Shown in pieces: positions 1 to 8,701 of a stretch of 64,000 nucleotides of DNA (the first letter of the stretch is position 1; the number at the start of each line of letters is the position of its first letter). The position numbers were made by a program, and so were the translations under genes. The notes under the pieces were generated by a model. That model did not search any database. It had not been told where the DNA came from and worked only from the letters and a program-made list of their open reading frames with translations. Where the stretch lies: positions 2,108,001-2,172,000 of the forward strand of contig NZ_JACHJS010000001.1 of assembly GCF_014203755.1 (NCBI RefSeq). The letters are read 5' to 3'. Source of the stretch: Saccharothrix violaceirubra (lineage in GTDB: Bacteria; Actinomycetota; Actinomycetes; Mycobacteriales; Pseudonocardiaceae).

Positions 1-1589
<1,589 letters not shown>

Positions 1590-1686
1590 ACGAACCTCCG
1601 ATGTCAGCGGAACCGCCCCAAGCCTGCCACTGTTGAGGCAACCTTGTCCGATAGGTTGGCGTCGACCCGACACGCAGGGAGCCGTG

Positions 1687-3054
1687 ATGGCCCAGGGCTA
1701 CCGGCAAGGCGCCGACACGGGCCTCGACCCGGAGTCCTGGCGCCGGCTCGTCGACGGCTTCGACGAAGCCGTCGTGGTCGTCGACCCCGCCGGCGTCGTC
1801 CGGCTGGCCAACCCGCTCGCCGCGACACTGTTCCGCCCCGGCATGCCCGAGGGCCGGCGGCTCGACCTCGGCGGCGGCTGGACCGCGTGGTTCCGGGCGA
1901 GGGCGGATTTCCTGGAACGCGCGTCGCAGCGCCTGGCCGTGCTCACCGACCGCGCCGAGACGCTGCACGCGATCGTCGAACTCGCCCCCGCCGACCACGC
2001 CGTGGTCGTGGTGCCCGGCAGCCGGGGCCGGCTGGAGTGGTGGCGGCGCACGGCGGCGGGCGCGCAGGTCGGCCGCACCACCCGCCAGGCCGCGTCCGCC
2101 GTGCCCGGCCTGGCCGAGGCCCTCGCGGGCGTGCCGGGACCGGTCGAGGTCGACGCGCTCGGCGACCTGCCGTGGGGCGCGACTGAGGCACCCGGTGTCG
2201 CCGTGTCGCTGGGCGGCGGCGGCGCGCTGGTGCTGTTCGGCGCGGGCGACGCGGAGTTGACGCGGCGGTTCGCCGAGCGGTCGGCGGCGGCGTTGGACGC
2301 GGCCGTGCGGTTCGGCGAGCGCGAACGCACCGTCGAGGTGCTGCGGGCGCCCCTGCTGCCGCCCGCCCTGCCGGAGATCGCGGGCGTGCGACTGGCCCGG
2401 CTGTACGAGCCCGCGCACCGGCGGGACCTGGTCGGCGGCGACTTCTACGACGTGCACCCGCGTGAGGACGGCGGCGCGGTGTTCGTGCTCGGCGACGTGG
2501 CGGGCAACGGGTTGGATGCGGCCGTGCACGCCGGGCGGGTGCGGCAGAGCCTGCACACGCTGTTGCTGGTGGAACAACGCCCGGCGCGGCTGTTGGCGTT
2601 GCTGGACACGGCATTGCGCGCGGCGGGCAGCAGGTTGTTCACGACGCTGGTCGCCGGTTCCCTGGTGCCCGTGCAGGCGGGCGGCCTGCGGCTGGTCCTG
2701 GCGGCGGGCGGCCACCCGGCGCCCCTCGTGCTGCGGGCCGACGGCCGGGTCGACGAGATCGCGGTGCACGGCGGCATCGTCGGCGTGCTGCCGGAGGCGC
2801 GGTTCAACCAGACGGCCGTGCTGCTCGCGCCGGGGGACACCCTGCTGCTCTACAGCGACGGGGTGACCGAGGCCCGCGCCCACGACGACCGGCAGGAACT
2901 GTTCGGTGACAAGCGTTTGCGCACCGCCCTGGCCGACTGCGCGGGCCTGCCGGCCGAGGCGGTGGCCGAACACCTGCGCCGCGTGGTGTTCGGCTGGCTC
3001 GGCGACGCGGAGCACGACGACGTGACGATGCTGGTGGTGCAGGCCGAGCCGTGA
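1687..3054 (+). CDS. PAS-like / PP2C (SpoIIE-type) serine phosphatase
   Basis: 455-residue cytoplasmic protein. Residues ~20-60 (FDEAVVVVDPAGVVRLANPLAATLF) look like a PAS sensor. After a linker, residues ~220-450 form a SpoIIE/RsbU PP2C domain, shown by GGDFYDVHPR, LGDVAGNGLDAAVHAG, LLLYSDGVTEA and the final EHDDVTMLVVQ, which carry the metal-binding aspartates. Such phosphatases dephosphorylate anti-sigma-factor antagonists. ATG 1687 was chosen because agggag precedes it and the PAS domain begins soon after; in-frame codons upstream run into the promoter of the divergent HAMP kinase. No anti-sigma or STAS partner lies next to it. The PP2C assignment is firm; the target is unknown. Confidence 0.9.
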   Translation: MAQGYRQGADTGLDPESWRRLVDGFDEAVVVVDPAGVVRLANPLAATLFRPGMPEGRRLDLGGGWTAWFRARADFLERASQRLAVLTDRAETLHAIVELAPADHAVVVVPGSRGRLEWWRRTAAGAQVGRTTRQAASAVPGLAEALAGVPGPVEVDALGDLPWGATEAPGVAVSLGGGGALVLFGAGDAELTRRFAERSAAALDAAVRFGERERTVEVLRAPLLPPALPEIAGVRLARLYEPAHRRDLVGGDFYDVHPREDGGAVFVLGDVAGNGLDAAVHAGRVRQSLHTLLLVEQRPARLLALLDTALRAAGSRLFTTLVAGSLVPVQAGGLRLVLAAGGHPAPLVLRADGRVDEIAVHGGIVGVLPEARFNQTAVLLAPGDTLLLYSDGVTEARAHDDRQELFGDKRLRTALADCAGLPAEAVAEHLRRVVFGWLGDAEHDDVTMLVVQAEP

Positions 3055-3079
3055 CGTCGGCGGGGCGGGCGTGGGCCTG

Positions 3080-3165
3080 TTCCGGTGACTCCGGAATCGC
3101 GGCACGGCCGGGTCCGGGTCGGCCGTGATCACCGGTCGACCAAGCAGGTCTTCCGCTCAGTGGAA
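3080..3165. promoter_or_regulatory. Two TTCC...GGAA inverted repeats upstream of pcaH (candidate IclR-type operators)
   Basis: Two inverted repeats lie in the 182-bp gap before the pca operon. TTCCGGTGACTCCGGAA at 3080-3096 is a perfect 6+5+6 palindrome. TTCCGCTCAGTGGAA at 3151-3165 matches in 5 of 6 arm positions. Operators of IclR-family regulators, which include PcaR/PcaU/PobR, commonly have TTCC...GGAA arms. A weak promoter, TTGTCC (3173) with TAGCGT (3197) at 18-bp spacing, follows the second repeat. Regulator identity is inference; no iclR gene is in the window. Confidence 0.5.
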
Positions 3166-3236
3166 ACCGCTGTTGTCCCGTGACCGGCCGGGCACCTAGC
3201 GTCCCGCGCCATGGCACACGCGGCGGAAGGGCGACG

Positions 3237-3959
3237 GTGACCCGTACTTCGAACACCCCCGCCTACCGGCGCGACCCGGCGTCCCAGCCGCCGGTGCGGT
3301 GGCCCGACTACCGGTCCAACGCGTTGCGCGCGCCCGCGCGGCCGTTGACCCTCCTGCCGCAGCGGCTCGGCGAGATCACCGGGCCGCTGCTGGGGGAGGG
3401 CCGGGTCCGGCCGGGCGACGACGACCTCACCGCCGGGCACGCGGGCGAGCCGCAGGGCCAGCGGATCACGGTCGCCGGCCGCGTGCTCGACGGCGACGGC
3501 CGCCCGGTGCGCAACGCGCTGGTCGAGGTCTGGCAGGCCAACGCGGGCGGGCGGTACCGGCACGACGGCGACCGGCACCCGGCACCGCTGGACCCGAACT
3601 TCACCGGCGTCGGGCGCACGCTCACCGACGACGACGGCGGCTACTCGTTCACCACGATCCAGCCCGGCGCCTACCCGTGGCGCAACCACCACAACGCGTG
3701 GCGGCCCGCGCACATCCACTTCTCCCTGTTCGGCACCGCGTTCACCCAGCGCCTGGTCACCCAGATGTACTTCCCCGGCGACCCGCTGTTCCCGTTCGAC
3801 CCGATCGTCAACTCGGTCCGGGACCCGCGGGCCCGGGAGGCGTTGATCGCGCGGTTCGACCTCGACTCCACCGTGCCCGAGTGGTCGCTGGGCTACCGCT
3901 GGGACATCGTGCTGCGCGGCACCGACCCGACGCCGATGGGGGACGACGACGATGACTGA
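3237..3959 (+). CDS. pcaH: Protocatechuate 3,4-dioxygenase beta subunit
   Basis: 240 residues. With PcaG it forms the non-haem Fe(III) enzyme that cleaves protocatechuate between the hydroxyls to beta-carboxy-cis,cis-muconate. Visible signatures: the intradiol core GRVLDGDGRPVRNALVEVWQ, the PHxxF-like segment RPAHIHFSLFG that supplies iron-ligand histidines, YPWRNHHNAWRPAH, and TQMYFPGDPL. GTG 3237 was chosen because ggaagg sits 5 nt upstream and the protein then begins close to the usual PcaH start; an ATG 57 bp further upstream adds a non-conserved basic tail. It is the first gene of a tightly packed pcaHGBDC operon and overlaps pcaG by 8 bp. The two TTCC/GGAA repeats upstream suggest aromatic-acid-responsive control. 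Confidence 0.95.
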   Translation: MTRTSNTPAYRRDPASQPPVRWPDYRSNALRAPARPLTLLPQRLGEITGPLLGEGRVRPGDDDLTAGHAGEPQGQRITVAGRVLDGDGRPVRNALVEVWQANAGGRYRHDGDRHPAPLDPNFTGVGRTLTDDDGGYSFTTIQPGAYPWRNHHNAWRPAHIHFSLFGTAFTQRLVTQMYFPGDPLFPFDPIVNSVRDPRAREALIARFDLDSTVPEWSLGYRWDIVLRGTDPTPMGDDDDD

Positions 3960-4509
3960 ACTCCGGACCACCCCGGCCCAGACCGTCGGACCGTTCTTCG
4001 CCATCGGCCTGCCATGGGACGACGGCCCGTTCGTCGTCGACGAGGGCACGCCCGGCGCGTTCACCGTCGCCGGCCGGGTGCTCGACGGCGTCGGCGACCC
4101 GGTCCCGGACGCCCTGGTCGAGGTCTGGCAGGCCGACCCCGACGGCCGGTTCGACCACCCCGACGACCCGCGCGGCGCCGTGTCCCGGCCCGGTTTCCGG
4201 GGCTTCGGGCGCAGCGCGACCGACGACGACGGCCGGTGGTCGGTGCGCACCGTCAAACCCGGACCGCTGCCCACGCCCGACGGTCGGACCGAGGCGCCTC
4301 ACCTGAACCTGTCGGTGTTGTGCCGGGGCGTGCTGGTCCGGCTGGTCACCCGCGTGTACTTCCCGGACGAGGACAACTCCGCCGACCCGGTGCTCGAGTC
4401 GCTCGCCGACGCCGAGCGGGCCACGCTGGTCGCCGCGGCCGTCGACGCCGGCTACCGCTTCGACATCCACCTGCAAGGGGAGCGCGAAACTGTCTTCTTC
4501 GAGCTCTGA
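3952..4509 (+). CDS. pcaG: Protocatechuate 3,4-dioxygenase alpha subunit
   Basis: 185 residues, a typical PcaG length. The N-terminus TPAQTVGPFFAIGL is characteristic, and the intradiol beta-sandwich repeats the PcaH core (GRVLDGVGDPVPDALVEVWQ). APHLNLSVLCRGV and TRVYFPDEDNSADP follow. Alpha subunits lack the full iron-ligand set and build the substrate pocket with PcaH; the segment aligned with the PcaH RPAHIHFS ligand region here reads EAPHLNLS. Its ATG lies inside the last codons of pcaH (8-bp overlap), which implies translational coupling and fixed stoichiometry. Confidence 0.95.
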   Translation: MTELRTTPAQTVGPFFAIGLPWDDGPFVVDEGTPGAFTVAGRVLDGVGDPVPDALVEVWQADPDGRFDHPDDPRGAVSRPGFRGFGRSATDDDGRWSVRTVKPGPLPTPDGRTEAPHLNLSVLCRGVLVRLVTRVYFPDEDNSADPVLESLADAERATLVAAAVDAGYRFDIHLQGERETVFFEL

Positions 4510-4537
4510 GCTGTGGCGGGAATTCACCGATCCGGCC

Positions 4538-5746
4538 GTGGAGGCCGAACTCGGTGACCACGCGTGGGTGCGCGCGATGCTCGACTTCGAGCGCGCGCTG
4601 GCCCACGCCCAGGACGCACCGGACGTCGTCGTCGCGATCGACGCCCTGGTGCCCGACCCGGCCGATCTCGGTCGGGCGGCGCCGGTCAGCGGTACCCCTG
4701 TCGTACCGCTGGTCGGCGCCATCCGGGCGGCCCTGCCGCCCGACCGGCGCGCGGCCGTGCACCGCGGCGCCACGAGCCAGGACGTCGTCGACACGGCGCT
4801 GTCCCTGGTCGCGTCCCGGTCGTTGCGGCCGATCCTGGCCGGGCTCGACGCCGTCGCCGACGAGTGCGCCCGGCTGGCCCGCGACCACCGCGACACCCTG
4901 ATCACCGGCCGCACGCTCGGGCAGCACGCCCTGCCGACCACGTTCGGGTACAAGTGCGCGGGCTGGCTGGTCGCCGTCCACGAGGCCGCCGACGGGCTGC
5001 GCCGGGCGCGCGACCGCCTGGCCGTGCAGTTCGGCGGCGCGGTCGGCACGCTCGCCGCCGCGCCCGCCGACGTCACCGACCGGCTCGCCGCCGACCTCGG
5101 ACTGGCCGCGCCCACGCTGCCGTGGCACACCGACCGCACGCGGATCGCCGGACTCGCGGGCGCCCTCGGCACGGCCGCCGGGGTGCTGGGCAAGATCGCG
5201 GGCGACGTCGTGCTGCTCGCCCAGACCGAGGTGGCCGAGGTCGCCGAGGGCGCGGGCGGGACGTCGTCGACCATGCCGCACAAGCACAACCCGATCCGCG
5301 CGGTGCTCGTGTCGGCGTGCGCCCGGCGGGTGCCCGGCCTGGTCGCCTCGGTCCTGTCGGCGATGGCGCACGAGCACGAGCGGGCCACCGGCTCGTGGCA
5401 CGCGGAGTGGCGGCCGGTCACCGAGTCGCTCAGCGCGGTCGGCGGTGCGGTCCTGGGCACGCGGGAGCTGCTGTCCGGCCTGGTCGTGGACGTGGACCGG
5501 ATGCGCCGCAACCTCGACCTCACCGACGGGCTGCTGCTGGCCGAACGGGTGGCCGCGCACGTCGGCGCCGACACGGTCGCGGAACTGGTCCGCGCCGGCC
5601 TACCGTTGCGCGAGGCACTGGCCGCCCGCACGGCCTTGTCCGAGCACGAGATCGCGCACCTGCTCGACCCGGCCGCGTACACCGGGCACGCGGGCGCGTT
5701 CGTCGACCGCGCGCTGGCCGCGCACCGGGGGAGGACCCGACCGTGA
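4538..5746 (+). CDS. pcaB: 3-carboxy-cis,cis-muconate cycloisomerase
   Basis: 402 residues from GTG 4538. It belongs to the fumarase/aspartase superfamily and lactonises beta-carboxymuconate to gamma-carboxymuconolactone, the third chemical step of this operon. The superfamily signature GGTSSTMPHKHNP is at residues ~238-250; RGATSQDVVDTA and HEHERATGSWHAEW are also visible. The start is uncertain: GTG 4538 has no clear ribosome-binding site. The same frame is open upstream to CTG 4490, where AAGGGGAG is well placed and the extra residues (SSSSELWREFTDPA) resemble PcaB N-termini. The ORF ends in a 4-bp overlap with pcaD. Confidence 0.93.
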   Translation: MEAELGDHAWVRAMLDFERALAHAQDAPDVVVAIDALVPDPADLGRAAPVSGTPVVPLVGAIRAALPPDRRAAVHRGATSQDVVDTALSLVASRSLRPILAGLDAVADECARLARDHRDTLITGRTLGQHALPTTFGYKCAGWLVAVHEAADGLRRARDRLAVQFGGAVGTLAAAPADVTDRLAADLGLAAPTLPWHTDRTRIAGLAGALGTAAGVLGKIAGDVVLLAQTEVAEVAEGAGGTSSTMPHKHNPIRAVLVSACARRVPGLVASVLSAMAHEHERATGSWHAEWRPVTESLSAVGGAVLGTRELLSGLVVDVDRMRRNLDLTDGLLLAERVAAHVGADTVAELVRAGLPLREALAARTALSEHEIAHLLDPAAYTGHAGAFVDRALAAHRGRTRP

Positions 5747-6501
5747 GACCGCACCACACGCTCGACGGTCCGCCGGACGCCCCGGTCGTCGTCCTCGGCC
5801 CGTCGCTGGGCACCACGACCGCGCTGTGGGAACCGCAGCTCGACGCGTTGACCGGGCACTTCCGCGTGCTGCGCTACGACCACCGCGGGCACGGCGGCAG
5901 CCCGGCCGCGACCGGGCCGTTCCGGATCGACGACCTCGCCGAGGACGTGCTGGAACTGCTCGACGGCCTGGGCATCGCCAAGGCGTCCTACTGCGGGGTG
6001 TCGCTGGGCGGCATGGTGGGCATGTGGCTGGCCGGCCACGCGCCCGAACGCGTCGACCGCCTGGCGCTGCTGTGCACGACGGCCGCGTTCGCCACGTCCC
6101 GGCCTTGGACGGACCGGGCGGCGGCGGTTCGTTCGAACGGCACGGGGTCGATCGCGTCCGCCGTCGTGTCCCGCTGGTTCACCCCGGAGTTCCGCGACCG
6201 CGCGCCGGAGACCGTGCGCGCCTTCGAGACCGCACTGTCCACTGTGGATGACGAGAGCTACGCGGGGTGCTGCGAGGCGTTGGCCGCACTGGACCTCCGT
6301 CCCGTTCTGCCCGCCATCGAGGCGCCGACGGTCGTCGTGTCCGGCGCGTCCGACGAGGCGACGCCGCCCGCGTGGCAGCGCGCGATCGCCGACGCCGTCC
6401 CGGACGCCAAGCTGGTGGGCGTGCCCGGCGCGCACCTGGCCGGCGTCGAGTCGGCGGCCGAGGTCACCGCCGTGCTGCTCGACCACCTGGTGCGGTCGTG
6501 A
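5743..6501 (+). CDS. pcaD: 3-oxoadipate enol-lactonase (alpha/beta hydrolase)
   Basis: 252 residues. It hydrolyses beta-ketoadipate enol-lactone to 3-oxoadipate. The alpha/beta-hydrolase elements are complete: LGPSLGTTTALW (oxyanion region), YDHRGHGGSP, nucleophile elbow GVSLGG (Ser at ~87), the acid in SGASDEATPP and the histidine in VPGAHLAG. GTG 5743 overlaps the pcaB stop by 4 bp (GTGA). Many actinobacteria fuse PcaD to PcaC as PcaL; here the two are separate ORFs that also overlap by 4 bp. Other alpha/beta hydrolases share the motifs, so the specific name rests on the operon. Confidence 0.93.
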   Translation: MRPHHTLDGPPDAPVVVLGPSLGTTTALWEPQLDALTGHFRVLRYDHRGHGGSPAATGPFRIDDLAEDVLELLDGLGIAKASYCGVSLGGMVGMWLAGHAPERVDRLALLCTTAAFATSRPWTDRAAAVRSNGTGSIASAVVSRWFTPEFRDRAPETVRAFETALSTVDDESYAGCCEALAALDLRPVLPAIEAPTVVVSGASDEATPPAWQRAIADAVPDAKLVGVPGAHLAGVESAAEVTAVLLDHLVRS

Positions 6502-6854
6502 ACGACGGGGAGCGGGTCCGCCGCGAGGTGCTCGGCGACGAGCACGTGGACCGGGCGCGGGCCCGTGCCGACGACTTCACGGCCGACTTCCAGGACCTCA
6601 TCACCCGGTACGCGTGGGGCGAGATCTGGACGCGTCCGGGTCTGGACCGGCGGACGCGCTCGTGCGTCACGTTGGCGATGCTGGCGGCCCTGGGCCACGA
6701 GACCGAGCTGGAGATGCACGTCCACGCCGCGTTGCGCAACGGGCTGACCCGGGACGAGATCAAGGAAGTGCTGCTGCAGGTCGCCGTGTACGCGGGCGTG
6801 CCGGCGGCGAACCGCGCGTTCGCCGTCGCGCAACGCGCCCTCGGCGGGGCGTAG
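6498..6854 (+). CDS. pcaC: 4-carboxymuconolactone decarboxylase
   Basis: 118-residue AhpD-like protein. It decarboxylates gamma-carboxymuconolactone to the enol-lactone, the step before PcaD. Family features: LGDEHVDRARARADDFTADFQ, YAWGEIWTRPGLDRRTRS, LAALGHETELEMHVHAALRNG and QVAVYAGVPAANRAF. GTG 6498 overlaps the end of pcaD by 4 bp. It is the last gene of the operon; thiolase and CoA-transferase genes (pcaF, pcaIJ), needed to finish the pathway, are not in the window. Confidence 0.94.
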   Translation: MNDGERVRREVLGDEHVDRARARADDFTADFQDLITRYAWGEIWTRPGLDRRTRSCVTLAMLAALGHETELEMHVHAALRNGLTRDEIKEVLLQVAVYAGVPAANRAFAVAQRALGGA

Positions 6855-7013
6855 GCCCGGGCTCGGTCGCTTCATCAAGGAGGCTCATCACTTCCGGCTC
6901 ACGCTTGCCCACCGCGGACAAGGCGCGCGCGTGGTCGATCGGGAACGCCACCTTCCGGGACCGGCCAGGAATGTCGTCCGGCGGATGGAACCGGGTCTGC
7001 GACGATTGCCGGG
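6855..7013. other. Intergenic stretch after pcaC; possible small or remnant ORF on the minus strand
   Basis: No clear gene. On the minus strand a frame from GTG 6951 begins AFPIDHARALSAVGKREPE, with its first 15 codons all ending in G or C, then runs antisense into pcaC and loses that bias. It could be a gene remnant or chance. AAGGAGG at 6877 on the plus strand looks like a strong ribosome-binding site but has no convincing start after it. No terminator hairpin is obvious. Confidence 0.3.
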
Positions 7014-7592
7014 GTGACGACCTCCGGGGTGACGACCAGGTACCTGATGCGCCCGGGTCGAGCCGCGGACCGACCGCAGATCGCGAACCTCGTCCGTGCG
7101 CGGGCGGCCTGGATGCGCGACGTGGGTTTCGGCAGGTGGGTGGGCTGGGATCGCAACGCCGACGAGTTGGCGAGCCAGGCCGGAAGCGGGCGGTGGCCCA
7201 CCTGGGTCCTGTGTTCCGGTGATCGCGACGTCCTGGGAGTCACCACGGCCGCGGTCGACACACCCGATCTCGGGTGGGGCGCGGAGGAGCGGGCCGAGAG
7301 CGCGATCTTCCTCCAGTCGACGGCCACGGACCCCCGGTTCGCGCGACGAGGTCTGGGGATGATCATCGCGTTCTGGGCGCTCGACCAGGCCGCACGAGAG
7401 GGGCGTGCCTGGGTGCGTCGTGGAGTGCTGACGATCGGCCGGGACAACCGGGGACTCGTCCGCTACTACCGGACGCAGGGATGGCGGATCGTGCGGGCCG
7501 TTCCTCATCCGAGGAAGCACGGGGTGACCGTGTGGTCGTTGCAGAGGCCGGCCGAGCGGCAACCCGAACTCGGCGAGTTCGTGGCGTGGTGA
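7014..7592 (+). CDS. GNAT-family N-acetyltransferase
   Basis: 192 residues. The acetyl-CoA loop is visible in STATDPRFARRGLGMIIAFWALDQAA, followed by GRDNRGLVRYYRTQGWRIVR, the usual GNAT beta6-alpha4 region. The N-terminal half (RPGRAADRPQIANLVRARAAWM) matches the standard first helix pair. Substrate is not predictable. GTG 7014 was taken as start; GTG 7029 is an alternative and neither has a strong ribosome-binding site. The gene is convergent with the MOSC gene, 35 bp away. Confidence 0.8.
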   Translation: MTTSGVTTRYLMRPGRAADRPQIANLVRARAAWMRDVGFGRWVGWDRNADELASQAGSGRWPTWVLCSGDRDVLGVTTAAVDTPDLGWGAEERAESAIFLQSTATDPRFARRGLGMIIAFWALDQAAREGRAWVRRGVLTIGRDNRGLVRYYRTQGWRIVRAVPHPRKHGVTVWSLQRPAERQPELGEFVAW

Positions 7593-7627
7593 TTCGGAGA
7601 GTGCCCGACCGACGACCAGGACGACCG

Positions 7628-8167
7628 TCATACCGGCCGCAGGGGCTCGTGCGTGCCGGTCGGGAGTTCGACCTCGATGGCGTCGCCGGGGCGGACCGTG
7701 CCGCCGACCAGCACCACGGACATGATCCCCGCCCGGCGCACCACGGTGCCGTCGGCGGCGGTGTGCAGGACCTTCTTGAGCAGGCCGGGCTGGAAGTTCT
7801 CGATCTGCACGCACGGGTTGCGCAGGCCGGTCACCTCGACGACCGCGTCCGCGCCCAGCCGCAGCCGGGTGCCGGTGGGCAACCCGAGCAGGTCGACGCC
7901 GCGCGTCGTGACGTTCTCGCCCAACTGGCCGGGGCCGACGGGACTGCCGTCGGCGGTCAGCTCGTCGTGGAGTTCGGCGTGCATCAGGTGGACCTGGCGC
8001 AGGTTGGGTGCGGTCGGGTCGCGGCGGACGCGGGACCGGTGCTTGACCGTCGTGCCCTGGTGCGCGTCCCCGTCGACCCCGAGACCGGCCACGAGGAGGA
8101 CCTCGTCCCGGGTCGGCTTGGTGAACGTGTACTGCCCGCTGCCGCTCACCGCGATCACGGTCCCCAT
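7628..8167 (-). CDS. MOSC domain protein (YiiM-like)
   Basis: 179 residues. MOSC domains, found at the C-terminus of molybdenum-cofactor sulfurases and in YiiM/YuaD proteins, carry out sulfur or N-hydroxyl reduction chemistry linked to Moco. Diagnostic text: GLGVDGDAHQGTTVKHRSR, the QVHLMHAELHDEL region, GQLGENVTTRGVDLLGLPTGTRLRLG, and GLRNPCVQIENFQPGLL, which holds the conserved cysteine. ATG 8167 is the first start that leaves the usual MGTVIAVS N-terminus. It is divergent from the small gene at 8256 with an 88-bp shared promoter gap. Confidence 0.87.
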   Translation of the reverse strand: MGTVIAVSGSGQYTFTKPTRDEVLLVAGLGVDGDAHQGTTVKHRSRVRRDPTAPNLRQVHLMHAELHDELTADGSPVGPGQLGENVTTRGVDLLGLPTGTRLRLGADAVVEVTGLRNPCVQIENFQPGLLKKVLHTAADGTVVRRAGIMSVVLVGGTVRPGDAIEVELPTGTHEPLRPV

Positions 8168-8255
8168 GCCGCCGAGCGTATCGGTAAGACTTCGGGCCGG
8201 TCCGGCGATAAGGACGGTGTACCACCACACCCTGCACATATCGATGGTGATGACG

Positions 8256-8489
8256 ATGAGCAACCCATTGAGCCACCGGGCACGCGCACTGCTGCGCGCC
8301 GTGGAAGCCGGCCGCGCCGAGGTCACCCTCAGCCGCGAGCCCGATCTGAAGGTCGACGGACTGCTGTGCAGCGACCAGTCGTCGGCCCGTGAACTGTCCC
8401 GGGCCGGACTCCTGCGTCCGGCGAGGGACACCCCCGGGCACTGGGTGCCCTGCGAGCTGACCGCCGAGGGACGCGCGCTGCTCGCCTAG
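8256..8489 (+). CDS. Small protein, possible winged-helix fold
   Basis: 77 residues, not assignable to a named family. The first half (LSHRARALLRAVEAGRAEVTLSREPDLKVDGLLC) is helical. The second half (SARELSRAGLLRPARDTPGHWVPCELTAEGRALLA) resembles the recognition-helix/wing end of winged-helix regulators, where TAEGRALL-type endings are common. ATG 8256 was chosen because GGTGA lies 5 nt upstream; in-frame ATGs at 8244 and 8250 are alternatives. It could be a small regulator of the divergent MOSC gene. Function unknown. Confidence 0.6.
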   Translation: MSNPLSHRARALLRAVEAGRAEVTLSREPDLKVDGLLCSDQSSARELSRAGLLRPARDTPGHWVPCELTAEGRALLA

Positions 8490-8701
8490 GCACACCGTTC
8501 GCGGACACCGGTCCGGGGTGGCACGCCGCAGGAGACGATGCCGGTCGCGGCGCGAACTCCGAACCGACGCCGTGCGCGTGGGTGGGCGTCGTGCGCCATG
8601 CGTGCGGTTCGTGCCGTGCGGACATCCGTGCCGATCCGAGTGTGGGTTCGGTTCGGCGTCGTGCGGACATCCGGTCCTGTCCCGACGCGGGTGCGCGGAC
8701 G

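Noticed and set aside
3808..6486. Long minus-strand ORF over the pca operon
   Set aside because: Shadow of pcaG-B-D. All five sense genes have catalytic motifs and coupled starts.
8490..8701. Further copies of the 22-nt repeat after the ABC exporter
   Set aside because: cgtgcggacatccg occurs twice about 55 bp apart, but the unit period and the cgcgagt start are missing, so family membership is not supported.
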